In this document: positions 1 to 8,625 of the stretch, piece after piece
Layout: each line of letters opens with the position of its first letter
Numbering within the stretch: the first letter of the stretch is position 1
From: Pelagibius sp.
Lineage (GTDB): Bacteria > Pseudomonadota > Alphaproteobacteria > Kiloniellales > Kiloniellaceae
Length of the DNA: 64,000 bases
Assembly: GCF_028281305.1 (NCBI RefSeq)
Contig: NZ_JANQKD010000056.1
Location: 1 to 64,000, forward strand
Direction of reading: 5' to 3'
The notes under the pieces: generated by a model
Databases searched by the model: none
What the model was told of the DNA's origin: nothing
Seen by the model: the letters and a program-made list of their open reading frames with translations, nothing else
Made by a program: the position numbers and the translations under genes

Positions 1-19
1 ACAACACCCACCCGACAAA

Positions 20-97
<78 letters not shown>

Positions 98-122
98 CAT
101 TCCCATAGATTCTGACTCCGGG

Positions 123-147
123 TCCTGGCCATGCGCCAGGGCCAGGA
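123..147. other. Hairpin downstream of the tRNA
   Basis: TCCTGGCC (123-130) and GGCCAGGA (140-147) form an 8-bp stem with a 9-nt loop. There is no T run after it, so it may be a processing or weak termination structure. The rest of 97-276 shows no gene. Confidence 0.35.
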
Positions 148-276
148 TGCTTGCCAGCCGGCCCTCGATCTCGACTTCGAAGGCGCCGCGTAAGCCCGGC
201 AAAGGTCGAAGCACGCCAGAGAGCGCGAAGCCCTCCTTAGCCGGTGATCCGCACAGCGCCGCAAAGGCACGGACCC

Positions 277-846
277 TTATGCATCGCTTGGCTCCGCCAC
301 CGTGTGGGCGCGTGTCCGTCGACGTGCAAAAAGCGCCCTGATCAGGGCTTTCGCCTCGGCGGGCGGTTTCTGCTCAATGCGTCGATAGTCCGTTCCATCT
401 GTGCGGCGCGAAAGAAGCCCGCAAGAGATCATTGTCCGGCGTAGCGTCGCGGGATCGCCGAACAGGTGCTCATGAGCGAGGCGTTCGTTGACTACTCGCT
501 CCTGCATGGACTGATCGGCGGGCAACGTCGCCCAGAGCGCCCAGAGGGCCAATGTCTGCACGCTGCGCTTTGAAGGCCATCGGATCAGACGGCCCGCGGC
601 GTCGAATTGATGTAGAGCGCGCTCTACTGTCCGCGCATCGGCAGGTGGAGCATCGGTGGTGCGGCCGAGCCTCTCCCCGGCTGCGTGCGCGGATCGCAGG
701 TGTTGGACGTTCTGATAGCCCGCCGCACGTGCGGCCATGTTCATGAGGGCGAGGTGCGGAGGACTTGCGTCGCCCAACTGCTTGGAGAGTGCGCGCACAA
801 ACGTGGTCAGGTCGTCCGCGCGCAGTGGCAAAGGGGTCTTCGGCAT
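277..846 (-). CDS. DUF2087 domain-containing protein
   Basis: A 189-residue cytosolic protein. Residues about 15-52 (Leu/Ala-rich, with an AARAAGYQNVQHLR-like helix) match the N-terminal helix often found in DUF2087 proteins. Residues about 78-160 are the DUF2087 domain, with WPSKRSVQTLALW, the helix VVNERLAHEHLFGD and the strand/turn LRRTMISCGLLSRRTDGTDYRR. This fold is thought to be winged-helix-like and is often fused to, or found beside, regulators. Its function is unknown. GGAAGAG lies 5 nt before the ATG. It stands alone, pointing toward the tRNA. Confidence 0.8.
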   Translation of the reverse strand: MPKTPLPLRADDLTTFVRALSKQLGDASPPHLALMNMAARAAGYQNVQHLRSAHAAGERLGRTTDAPPADARTVERALHQFDAAGRLIRWPSKRSVQTLALWALWATLPADQSMQERVVNERLAHEHLFGDPATLRRTMISCGLLSRRTDGTDYRRIEQKPPAEAKALIRALFARRRTRAHTVAEPSDA

Positions 847-1242
847 GGCTCTTCCACATCGAGCGCCGGTGCTTCATCGTCGGTCGCTGGCTTAACGACG
901 CGGCGCTCCACTCGGTGTGAACAGATGCGATGCCGTTCGATCATGATGGCAGGTTTAGCTCTCCCGAAGGAGCAGCGACGCCTCGGTGTCTGCCGACCGT
1001 GATGAAGATATAGCGGAAGCTGCGACAGCAGCCAAGATGGTCCCTGCATTGGACACAAAGCCCTTGCCACAGCCCTCGCAGCAAATCTCCGCAAGGAGCG
1101 CCGCGCGGAAGCGGCGGGCGCCCAGCCGAAGCCGTCAGGGACCCATCGCGAAGCCATGCGGCCCGATGCGCTGAAGGAAGCTGCCGGCATCGCCGCCGAA
1201 TGATGATTCCGGGGGCTGATTGGGTGAGGCCATGATCAAGAC
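847..1242. other. Intergenic stretch without a recognisable gene
   Basis: About 400 bp between the starts/ends of the DUF2087 gene and the MFS gene. Several frames stay open, as is usual at this GC content, but none gives a protein with recognisable composition, ribosome-binding site or motif. It may hold the promoter of the DUF2087 gene, and possibly decayed coding sequence that I cannot identify. Confidence 0.4.
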
Positions 1243-1268
1243 CGGGCGGCAGCTTCAGCGGCCGCCCG
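1243..1268 (-). terminator. Possible terminator of the MFS gene
   Basis: CGGGCGGC (1243-1250) and GCCGCCCG (1261-1268) form an 8-bp GC stem 12 nt past the MFS stop codon. The T tract on the minus strand is weak (TCTTGATC), so termination efficiency is uncertain. Confidence 0.45.
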
Positions 1269-1280
1269 AGTAAAGAATTT

Positions 1281-2483
1281 TCATTCCGCCGATGCTGACG
1301 TGGAAGCCGCCTCCGCGGTGGCGGAAGCGGGTTGGCGCCCGAAGACCGTGACGAAACCCAGGGCTGCGGCGCCGAGCGAGAAGGTGGCGGCGAGGCCGAA
1401 CATGTGCGGCCACGAGAACCCCGCCGCGATGCCGGCAAGCACGGCGCCGAGCGCACCGATGCCGTCGAGCAGGACGAAGGCAAGGCCCAGCGTCGTTCCT
1501 TCGTTGCGGCCGGTGTGATCGACCGTGCCCGCGAGAATGGCGGCGCGGATCGCATCCAGGGCAGCGACCGCGACGACCATCGCAGCGATCATGATCCAGA
1601 GCGAGGGCTGGAAAACCAGCACTGTGATCGCCAGTGCCGCTGTGAGATTGCCGAACACGACGACCGGCCGGCGTCCGGCGATGTCGGAGATCTTGCCGAC
1701 CCATGGCTGCGCCAATGCGCCGATGATCAACATGGTCGAAAACGCAATGCCGGCTGCCTCCGGCCCGAACCCATGCTGGTCCGCAAGATAGAGCGGAATC
1801 ATGCTGAGAAGCGCGATCAGAGCCATATTGTAGAGGCAGATCATCGCCACCATGCGGAGTCCGTTACCCCGCCGCCACATGTTCAGAAGGTCGAGCAGGT
1901 CCTGCCTGGTGACCGACGTCTTCTCGACACGCGGAACCGCGCGCGCCACGAAGAAGAAACAGAGACCCATGAGCGCGGCGGGAAGCACCGAGATCGCCAG
2001 CGCCTCGCGCCAGTCGACGTAAGCGAGGAGAAAGCCGACGGCGAGCGGCGACAGCACCTCGGCAAGCGAACCGCCGATGGCGTGAATGCCGAGCACATGA
2101 GCGCGCCGCTCCTTGCTGTTGCGCGCAAGCACGCCGGTGGCGATCGGGTGCCACGCCGCATCGCCCATGCCCGCGACCGCGAGCAGCAGCGCGAGGCTCC
2201 AGAATCCCGGCGCCATGGCGGCCAGCAGGTACCCGACGGCGACCCACCAGAACGTGGCAAGCAGCAGCCGGCCCCGGTTCGCCACGTGATCGGCGAGGAT
2301 GCCGGCTGGCAGGTAGGCGAGGGCGCCGCCGACGTTGCAGATGGTGAACAGCAGGCCGACCTCGGCCGGCGAAAGCTCCATGGCGATGCCGACCGCCGGC
2401 ACGATCAGCCACAGCGAACAGATCGGCCAGTCGTTGGCGAAATGGCCCAGCGCAAACCACGTCAGGAGGGTGCGGTTTTTCAT
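1281..2483 (-). CDS. MFS transporter
   Basis: About 400 residues with roughly twelve hydrophobic segments in two six-helix halves, typical of the major facilitator superfamily. The loop between helices 2 and 3 carries the family motif A signature (GILADHVANRGR), with a second copy in the other half (GKISDIAGRRP). The general pattern resembles Fsr/CynX-type exporters, but the substrate cannot be read. An in-frame start 19 codons upstream (2540) exists; I prefer the ATG at 2483 because the first helix (TLLTWFALGHFANDW) begins right after it. It is divergent from the AraC-type regulator at 2609, which probably controls it. Confidence 0.85.
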   Translation of the reverse strand: MKNRTLLTWFALGHFANDWPICSLWLIVPAVGIAMELSPAEVGLLFTICNVGGALAYLPAGILADHVANRGRLLLATFWWVAVGYLLAAMAPGFWSLALLLAVAGMGDAAWHPIATGVLARNSKERRAHVLGIHAIGGSLAEVLSPLAVGFLLAYVDWREALAISVLPAALMGLCFFFVARAVPRVEKTSVTRQDLLDLLNMWRRGNGLRMVAMICLYNMALIALLSMIPLYLADQHGFGPEAAGIAFSTMLIIGALAQPWVGKISDIAGRRPVVVFGNLTAALAITVLVFQPSLWIMIAAMVVAVAALDAIRAAILAGTVDHTGRNEGTTLGLAFVLLDGIGALGAVLAGIAAGFSWPHMFGLAATFSLGAAALGFVTVFGRQPASATAEAASTSASAE

Positions 2484-2608
2484 GGTGCCGGCAAGCTCTG
2501 GTCGAAAAGTGCGGATTTCCTGCCCGAAAGGCTTGAGCACCCTAGGGCAGAACGCTATGTCTTTCAGTCGACATCAAGACGAGTTGCATCTAAGAATCGT
2601 CAATTATC

Positions 2609-3385
2609 ATGACCAACCCAAATCGCCATCCCCTGAGTGACCTGGGCGAAGTTGTTCGGCCGCGCTACCTGGGAGAACTCGTCAGACCGACGTCCGGCGA
2701 AAGCTACGACTGGCATACCCACGACTTTGGGCAACTCATCTCTGCTGCATCGGGGTCAATGTACGTCGGCACGCCGGACCGTGTTCTCTTGCTCAGTCCG
2801 GCGATGGTGTTGTGGATTCCGCCGGACGTTGAGCATTGGATGCGGTACGGATCGAACAACGAGATGCGCTACGTCGACGTACGCAAGGGCGAAGCTGAAA
2901 TGATCGGGGAGGACTGCCGGATCATGGCAATGACGCCGTTGCTGAACGCCCTGATGGCCGGCACCATGCCCGACCGTGCCACGAGCCGCGCGAAAGACCA
3001 CAACGATGCGCTTCACGCCCTCCTGCGTCACGAACTGGTCGCCGCCCCGGATGTGCCGCTCTCGATCGCCATGCCGCAAGACCATCGCATCAGGCGGTTT
3101 GCCGAAGCGGCACTCGACGATCCGGGCGTGATCGGATCGGTCGACTCCTGGCTTGCCGACGCCCCTGCCAGCCGCAAGACCATCGAACGATTGTTCGTCA
3201 CAGAAACGGGAATGCCGCCGTCGCGGTGGTTGCGGCATGCGCGCATTCTTCACGCCATCTCAAGGCTCGCCGCCGGCGAGAAGGTCAGTTCGGTCGCCTT
3301 CGACATGGGCTATGCATCCTCAAGCGCGTTCAGCTACATGTTTCGCCGTACCCTCGGACGGAGCCCGAGCGACTTTTGCGCCTGA
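2609..3385 (+). CDS. AraC-family transcriptional regulator with N-terminal cupin
   Basis: 258 residues. The N-terminal half (about 25-100) is a cupin-type sensor with the WHTHDFGQLI strand pair and an IPPDVEHWM motif. The C-terminal part (about 165-257) is the AraC double helix-turn-helix: ASRKTIERLF.TETGMPPSRWLRHARI as the first HTH, and VSSVAFDMGYASSSAFSYMFRRTLGRSPSDF as the highly typical second. The divergent arrangement with the MFS gene resembles cupin-AraC regulators that control a neighbouring MFS exporter (for example NimR/NimT of E. coli). The inducer is unknown. The 125-bp shared upstream region presumably holds both promoters. Confidence 0.88.
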   Translation: MTNPNRHPLSDLGEVVRPRYLGELVRPTSGESYDWHTHDFGQLISAASGSMYVGTPDRVLLLSPAMVLWIPPDVEHWMRYGSNNEMRYVDVRKGEAEMIGEDCRIMAMTPLLNALMAGTMPDRATSRAKDHNDALHALLRHELVAAPDVPLSIAMPQDHRIRRFAEAALDDPGVIGSVDSWLADAPASRKTIERLFVTETGMPPSRWLRHARILHAISRLAAGEKVSSVAFDMGYASSSAFSYMFRRTLGRSPSDFCA

Positions 3386-3523
3386 GCCGCGGCAGCGAAG
3401 TTGGCGTGGAGCGGCGCCTTCTGGGCCAAAGGGCGAAGACCGGCGGAGGTGTCCCCGCGCCGGGTTTCGTGGTAAGTCCGGACCCGACGGAGGGCCGCAC
3501 CGCGGCCGCTGGAGCATGGAGCG

Positions 3524-4429
3524 ATGAGCAGTTCTGAGCTTGCACGGCAGATCCTGGACACACTGCGGCGGGAGCGCGCGGAGCCCGGATTCCATATCCG
3601 CGAACAGTGGATCGCCGATGCGCTGGGCGTGTCTCGCTCTCCCGTCCGCACGGCGCTGAAGCAGCTCGAGAAGCATAAGATCGTCAGCCTGAAGCCGAGC
3701 CGCGGCTACTTCCTGACCGCGGCCCCCGGCTCCGACCTTTTCGAACAGGTCGACCTGCCGATGCCGGAGGCGGAGCGGATCTATCGGCAGATTGCCAGCG
3801 AGCGCTTCGCCAACCTGCTGGGCAATCAGGTTTCCATTGCCGATCTGGTGCGCCGCTATGGCGTAGGCCGTAGCGTCATTCACAAGGTCCTGGCCCGCAT
3901 GCAGGAAGACGGCCTGGTCGAGAAGACGCCGGGCCACGGCTGGGTCTTCGGGCCGGCTCTGAACGACGAAGCCTCCTATCAGGAAAGCTATCGCTTCCGG
4001 CTGCTGATGGAGCCGGCGGCGCTGCGCGAGGAGCGCTTCGACCTGCCGCCGGACGCGATCGCGCAGCTTCGACAGCGGCATCTGGCCGCCCTGTCATCGG
4101 GGATCGAGAGGGAACCGTTGAACAGCCTGCTCGATATCGACGCGGCCTTTCACAATGCCCTGGCCGAAGCCTGCGGGAACCGTTTTCTCGCTCAGTCGAT
4201 CCGCCAGCAGACCCGTCTGCGCCGCCTTTCCGAGTACGAGAAGTACACCACCCCCGAGCGCCTGGAAGCCTCCTTCGCGGAGCATCTGGCCATTCTCGAC
4301 GCGGTCGAGCGGGGCGCCCTGGCAGAGGCGGCCGAACGCATGTCGCTGCACATCCGCATGTCCGACGAGAACCGGCCCGACTTCCGCAAGGTCCGGGTCT
4401 TGGCGCACCGCCGCCTGACACGCCGCTAA
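3524..4429 (+). CDS. GntR-family regulator with two winged helices and FCD domain
   Basis: 301 residues. Residues about 1-66 form a GntR winged helix (AEPGFHIREQWIADALGVSRSPVRTALKQLE, wing SLKPSRGYFL). Residues about 86-145 form a second one (VSIADLVRRYGVGRSVIHKVLARMQEDGLVEKTPGHGWVF). Residues about 155-290 are an all-helical FCD ligand-binding domain with the metal-binding pattern D.D.AFH, AEHL and SLHIRMS. Most FCD regulators have one winged helix, so the tandem arrangement is unusual. It lies directly upstream of the ABC/cupin/ALDH operon in the same direction. A 28-bp palindrome at 4544-4571, over the operon promoter, is its probable operator. Ligand unknown. Confidence 0.85.
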   Translation: MSSSELARQILDTLRRERAEPGFHIREQWIADALGVSRSPVRTALKQLEKHKIVSLKPSRGYFLTAAPGSDLFEQVDLPMPEAERIYRQIASERFANLLGNQVSIADLVRRYGVGRSVIHKVLARMQEDGLVEKTPGHGWVFGPALNDEASYQESYRFRLLMEPAALREERFDLPPDAIAQLRQRHLAALSSGIEREPLNSLLDIDAAFHNALAEACGNRFLAQSIRQQTRLRRLSEYEKYTTPERLEASFAEHLAILDAVERGALAEAAERMSLHIRMSDENRPDFRKVRVLAHRRLTRR

Positions 4430-4543
4430 ACCCCTTTTCCGGTTTCTGTCTCCTCCGAAACGGCTGGCGTCCGGGCTTCAGGGCCCGGCGGACGGCATGC
4501 TGAGCCGCGGAATCCCGGTCGTCTGGCATGGTCGCGAATCCAG

Positions 4544-4571
4544 ATTGTATAATTTATCGAAATGATACAAT
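4544..4571. promoter_or_regulatory. Palindromic operator overlapping a TATAAT -10 box
   Basis: ATTGTAT (4544-4550) mirrors ATACAAT (4565-4571), and the inner ATTT/AAAT bases also pair, giving a long imperfect palindrome in otherwise GC-rich DNA. TATAAT at 4548-4553 sits inside the left arm; the -35 region is weak (CTGGCA-like near 4523). A dimeric regulator bound here would block RNA polymerase. The adjacent GntR protein is the obvious candidate. Confidence 0.7.
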
Positions 4572-4686
4572 ATTGCGGAAAGACAGGGGCATCCGCGCGT
4601 GGGCTGAAGCTGTGAATGCGGGCAAGCGGGGCGGACAGAAAGCGGGGCGGGCAAATCGCCCCGGCAGACATGGAGGCAAATCGGCA

Positions 4687-5766
4687 ATGAAGCGCATTTT
4701 CACGACGGTATCGACGGCCGCCCTGGCCGTGGCACTGGGTGCAGGGGCTGTGGGCCCTTGGGGCCTGGGGTCAGGGGCCGCCCTGGCCGCGGACAAGATC
4801 GTCATCTCCAACTGGGACGGCTACATGCCCAAGGACCTGCCGGAGAAATTCAAGGCGGAGACCGGCATTGAAGTGGAGGTCGCCCTCCATGCGACCAATG
4901 AGGAGATCATGGGCAAGGTCGTGGCCGGCAAGGGCAAGGGCTACGACGTGCTCTTCGTGTCCTCGCCCTTCGCGGAGGTCCTGCACAAGCTCGGTCTTTC
5001 GGCGCCGATCGATCACGCGAAGGTGCCGAACTTCGCCAACCTCTACCCGGAAGCGGCCAGCCTGGAGTATGACCCGGGCAACACCTTCTCGGCCCCCTAT
5101 GCCTGGGGTACCACCGGCCTCTGCTACCGCTCCGACCTGGTCGAAGGCACGCCGTCGAGCTGGAACGATCTCCTGAACCCGAGCGACGCCTTGAAGGGCA
5201 AGGTCACCATGCTGGCGACCGACCGCTGGCTCATGGCCGCCGGTATGCTGGCCAAGGGCTACTCGGTGAATGAAACCAGCCAGGCCAAGATCGACGAGGT
5301 GAAATCCCAACTCATCGAGACCAAGAAAGACCTGCTGGCCTACGACGACACCACCTTCTATTCGAAGCTCGTCTCGGGCGAAGCCAGCCTCGTGCATGCC
5401 TGGGACGGCTGGTGCAATTACGGCATCGCCGAGAACGACGACATCAAGTACGTCATCCCGCAGGAGGGGACAGACCTCTGGGTCGACACAATGGTGATCA
5501 CTGCGGCCTCGGAAAACAAAGACGCCGCGCACGCGTTCATCAACTACATTCTCAGCGCCGACAACGGCAAGTGGGTGGCCGAGAACATCCTCTACAAGGT
5601 GCCCAACAAGGCGGCCATGGAGGCTCTCGATGGCGGTTTGCTGGCAAGCTTCCCTAACCTCGACATGGCGCCGGCCGATATGATGAAGCAGGAACAGCTC
5701 CGCGATCTCGGCTCTGCCCAGAAGGCCTACACCAAGGCCGTCACGGAGATTACGGCGTCGAACTAA
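4687..5766 (+). CDS. Periplasmic substrate-binding protein, spermidine/putrescine (PotD/PotF) type
   Basis: 359 residues. The signal peptide spans about residues 1-35 (MKRIFTT, hydrophobic stretch, ALA-type cleavage site). The mature protein opens with KIVISNWDGYMP, the usual start of PotD-type proteins, followed by SBP lobes with the SAPYAWGTTGLCYRSD hinge and the GEASLVHAWDG.C region. The ATG at 4687 follows GGAGG at 4674-4678; longer in-frame starts would place the signal peptide internally. It is the first gene of the ABC operon and delivers substrate to the two permeases. The ligand may be a polyamine or another small cation/amino compound; specificity cannot be read from sequence. Confidence 0.88.
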   Translation: MKRIFTTVSTAALAVALGAGAVGPWGLGSGAALAADKIVISNWDGYMPKDLPEKFKAETGIEVEVALHATNEEIMGKVVAGKGKGYDVLFVSSPFAEVLHKLGLSAPIDHAKVPNFANLYPEAASLEYDPGNTFSAPYAWGTTGLCYRSDLVEGTPSSWNDLLNPSDALKGKVTMLATDRWLMAAGMLAKGYSVNETSQAKIDEVKSQLIETKKDLLAYDDTTFYSKLVSGEASLVHAWDGWCNYGIAENDDIKYVIPQEGTDLWVDTMVITAASENKDAAHAFINYILSADNGKWVAENILYKVPNKAAMEALDGGLLASFPNLDMAPADMMKQEQLRDLGSAQKAYTKAVTEITASN

Positions 5767-5787
5767 CCGGTACCGGGCCGGAAGGTT

Positions 5788-5820
5788 GCCGCCGGGTTAC
5801 GATGCGCCGCGCCCGGCGGC
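5788..5820 (+). other. Intercistronic hairpin after the binding-protein gene
   Basis: GCCGCCGGG (5788-5796) pairs with CCCGGCGGC (5812-5820). With no T run, it probably protects the upstream mRNA or attenuates read-through, so that the binding protein is made in excess over the permeases. Confidence 0.55.
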
Positions 5821-5868
5821 GGTCCTTCGCAGCCCCTCGATAACATCACCGTCGGTCGTATCACCGTC

Positions 5869-6729
5869 ATGAACAGCCAACGCAGATCGCTTGTTCTGGC
5901 CCTGCCCGGTCTCGGCTGGCTGACGGTCTTCATGATCGTTCCCTGCCTGATCGTCTTCTTCTTCAGCTTCTTCGAGCGCGGCGTCTATGGCGGGATCGAA
6001 TACAACTTCGGCTTCGACAACTTCCTGCGCGCCGCCGAGCCCATCTATCTCTCGATCTTTCTCGGCTCGGCCCGCATTGCCGCCCTGGCCACCCTGATCG
6101 CGGTGATCATCGCCTATCCGGCCGCTTATGCCATCTCTCTGGCCCCGAAAGATCGCCAGAACACTTACCTGTTCCTGGTCATGCTGCCGTTCTGGAGCAA
6201 CTACCTGATCCGCACCTATGCCTGGATCGTGCTGCTGAACCGCGAGGGCCTGATCAACAAGGCACTCGGCGGCGCCGGAATCATCACCGAGCCTCTGCCG
6301 ATTCTGTACAACGACTTCGCGGTGATCACGGGGCTGGTCTACAACTACCTGCCCTTCGTTATCCTGGCGATCTACGCCTCGCTGCAGCGCCTCAATCCGG
6401 AATTGCGGGAGGCGTCGACGGATCTCGGGGCGCCGGCCTGGGTGACGTTCCTTCGCGTGACCCTGCCGCTGACCCTGCCGGGCGTAGCCGCCGGCGCGGT
6501 CTTCGTCTTCGTGCTCTCCATCGGCAACTTCATCACGCCCGATCTGCTGGGCGGCGGGCGCATTCAGATGGTCGGCAACCTGATCTACGATCAGTTTCTG
6601 TCCGCGCGGGACTGGCCCTTCGGTGCCGCGCTGTCGCTGATCCTCATCTTCATCATGATGCTGCTGCTGTTCACCCAGGCGGTGTTCGTCAACCGGGCCC
6701 AGCAAGCCAGGGCTGCGCCCGATGGCTAG
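5869..6729 (+). CDS. ABC permease, PotB-like
   Basis: 286 residues with about six membrane segments, starting with LPGLGWLTVFMIVPCLIVFFFSFF. The cytoplasmic EAA loop is clear (EASTDLGAPAWVTFLRVTLPLTLPG), the site that contacts the ATPase. The family's LPFWSNYLIRTYAW stretch is typical of PotB/PotH permeases. The gene overlaps the next permease gene by 8 nt, so the two halves of the channel are translationally coupled. Confidence 0.9.
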   Translation: MNSQRRSLVLALPGLGWLTVFMIVPCLIVFFFSFFERGVYGGIEYNFGFDNFLRAAEPIYLSIFLGSARIAALATLIAVIIAYPAAYAISLAPKDRQNTYLFLVMLPFWSNYLIRTYAWIVLLNREGLINKALGGAGIITEPLPILYNDFAVITGLVYNYLPFVILAIYASLQRLNPELREASTDLGAPAWVTFLRVTLPLTLPGVAAGAVFVFVLSIGNFITPDLLGGGRIQMVGNLIYDQFLSARDWPFGAALSLILIFIMMLLLFTQAVFVNRAQQARAAPDG

Positions 6730-7510
6730 GGCGGCAATGGCGCGGCGGGCGCTGGCTGCCCATCTGGCCCTGACCTACGGGTTCCTCTACGGCCCGATCC
6801 TGGTGCTGATGGTTCTCAGCTTCAACCGGGCCGGCCTGCCGACGGTCTGGACCGGGTTTTCGCTCGAGTGGTACGTCACGCTGGCGGACAGCCCGGCGAT
6901 CCTGGCCGCGGCCCTCAACACCATCATCGTGGCCGTCGTTTCGACAGTGATCGCCACCACACTGGGAACCCTGCTGGCGCTGGGGGTGGAGCGGCGGCGG
7001 CAGTCGAACGCGGTCGATGCGCTGCTGTTCGCGCCGATGATCATTCCCGATATCGTGTTGGCCATCGCGCTGCTGTCGTTCTTCACCCTGCTGGAGGTGA
7101 CTCTCGGCCTGCATTCCATCATTCTTTCGCACGTGGTGTTCAATATTGCCTTCGTCTGCGCGGTGGTGCGCACGCGCCTGAAGCATTTCGACTATGCCAT
7201 CATCGAGGCCTCGATCGACCTCGGCGCGGACCGCTTCACCACCTTTCGCCGTGTCACGCTGCCGGTGATTTTCCCGGGGGTGCTGGCCGGCGCGCTGCTT
7301 GCCTTCACGCTTTCCTTCGACGAATTCATCATTGCTTTCTTCACCGCCGGTGCCGGCGCCAGCTCGACGACCCTGCCGATGCGCATCTATTCGATGATCC
7401 GCTTCGGCGTGACGCCGGAAATCAACGCCATGGCGACGATCATCATGCTGATCAGCTTCACGCTGGTGTTCTTCTCCCAACGTCTCAACCGCGCCACAGT
7501 GAGCGACTGA
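6722..7510 (+). CDS. ABC permease, PotC-like
   Basis: 262 residues, about six membrane helices, EAA loop EASIDLGADRFTTFRRVTLPVIFPG and the PotC-like FTLSFDEFIIAFF segment. It forms the membrane channel with the preceding PotB-like protein. Its TGA overlaps the ATG of the ATPase gene by one base (TGATG, 7508-7512). Confidence 0.9.
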   Translation: MARAAMARRALAAHLALTYGFLYGPILVLMVLSFNRAGLPTVWTGFSLEWYVTLADSPAILAAALNTIIVAVVSTVIATTLGTLLALGVERRRQSNAVDALLFAPMIIPDIVLAIALLSFFTLLEVTLGLHSIILSHVVFNIAFVCAVVRTRLKHFDYAIIEASIDLGADRFTTFRRVTLPVIFPGVLAGALLAFTLSFDEFIIAFFTAGAGASSTTLPMRIYSMIRFGVTPEINAMATIIMLISFTLVFFSQRLNRATVSD

Positions 7511-8607
7511 TGGCGGCAGGTGCGGTCATCTCCCTGCAGGGGGTCACCAAGCGCTTCGGCGGGCTGACGGCGGTCGACGGTGTTTCCGTGGATCTGGTGG
7601 AAGGGGAGTTCTTCGCCCTTCTGGGTCCCTCGGGCTGCGGCAAGACGACCCTGCTGCGCATGGTCGCCGGTTTCGAGGAACCGGACGAAGGTGCGATCCA
7701 CCTGGACGGGAGGGACATGGCGCGGCTCGGCGCCAACCGGCGGCCCATCAACCTGATGTTCCAGTCTTACGCGCTCTTCCCGCACATGGACGTGCGCCGG
7801 AACATCTCCTACGGCCTGGAGATGGAACGGCTCGCCAAGGGTGAGATCGCCCGCAGGGTCGATGAGATCCTCGAGCAGACCCAGCTCTCGGCCCTGGCGC
7901 ACCGCAAGCCGGCCCAGCTTTCCGGCGGGCAGCGCCAACGTGTGGCGCTGGCCCGCGCCCTGATCAAGCGGCCGCGGGTGCTGCTTCTGGACGAACCCCT
8001 GGGCGCCCTCGACAAGAAGCTGCGGGAGCAGATGCAGCTGGAATTGAAGCGGCTTCAGCACGAGTTCGGCATCACCTTCGTGGTGGTCACCCACGACCAG
8101 GAGGAAGCCCTGGTGCTGGCCGACCGCATCGCCCTGATGAACGGCGGGCGCATCGTTCAACTGGACGCCCCGCGGGCGCTCTACGAAGAGCCCCGGACCC
8201 GTTTTGCCGCCCAGTTCATCGGCCTGACCAACCTCTTCGAGGGCCGGGCCGTGGCGGGCGGCATCGAGATCGCGGGCCTGGGGCCGCTCCAGGCGGCTTG
8301 CGATCTGCAGGCGGGGTCCGCCTGCGCGCTTTCCGTCCGGCCGGAGCGCATCGTGCTTGCCAGGGACAGAATGGCGGAGGGCTACAACGCCGTCTCCGGC
8401 GAGATCACCGACATCGCCTATCTCGGCCAGAGCGAGAATCTTCGGGTCGCCGTGGACGGATACGAGACGCCGCTTTCGGTGTGCGTTGCGCCAGACGGCC
8501 AGGCAGACGCCCGGACAGACGCCCGCACAGGCGCCCAGCGCCACCGTGTCGGCGAAACGGTGTGGTGCCATTGGCGGCCTGCGCACGGCCGTATCCTTAC
8601 AGACTGA
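7510..8607 (+). CDS. ABC transporter ATP-binding protein, PotA-like
   Basis: 365 residues. Walker A is GPSGCGKT (about 39-46), followed by the Q-loop (MFQSYALFPHM), signature LSGGQRQR, Walker B VLLLDEP and the switch histidine in VVTHDQEEA. The C-terminal ~110 residues form a TOBE domain (ALSVRPERIVL...). The start is the ATG at 7510, coupled to the stop of the permease; a longer open frame upstream only overlaps that permease. The C-terminus contains a short Ala/Asp/Thr-rich repeat (QADARTDARTGAQ). It energises import by the PotB/PotC-like pair. Confidence 0.92.
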   Translation: MAAGAVISLQGVTKRFGGLTAVDGVSVDLVEGEFFALLGPSGCGKTTLLRMVAGFEEPDEGAIHLDGRDMARLGANRRPINLMFQSYALFPHMDVRRNISYGLEMERLAKGEIARRVDEILEQTQLSALAHRKPAQLSGGQRQRVALARALIKRPRVLLLDEPLGALDKKLREQMQLELKRLQHEFGITFVVVTHDQEEALVLADRIALMNGGRIVQLDAPRALYEEPRTRFAAQFIGLTNLFEGRAVAGGIEIAGLGPLQAACDLQAGSACALSVRPERIVLARDRMAEGYNAVSGEITDIAYLGQSENLRVAVDGYETPLSVCVAPDGQADARTDARTGAQRHRVGETVWCHWRPAHGRILTD

Positions 8608-8625
8608 CCTTCCAGAGAGGATGCC

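Noticed and set aside
986-1174. Small plus-strand frame of 62 codons in the gap before the MFS gene
   Set aside because: No ribosome-binding site; composition rich in Ala/Arg/Ser without motif; overlapping frames on the other strand are equally open.
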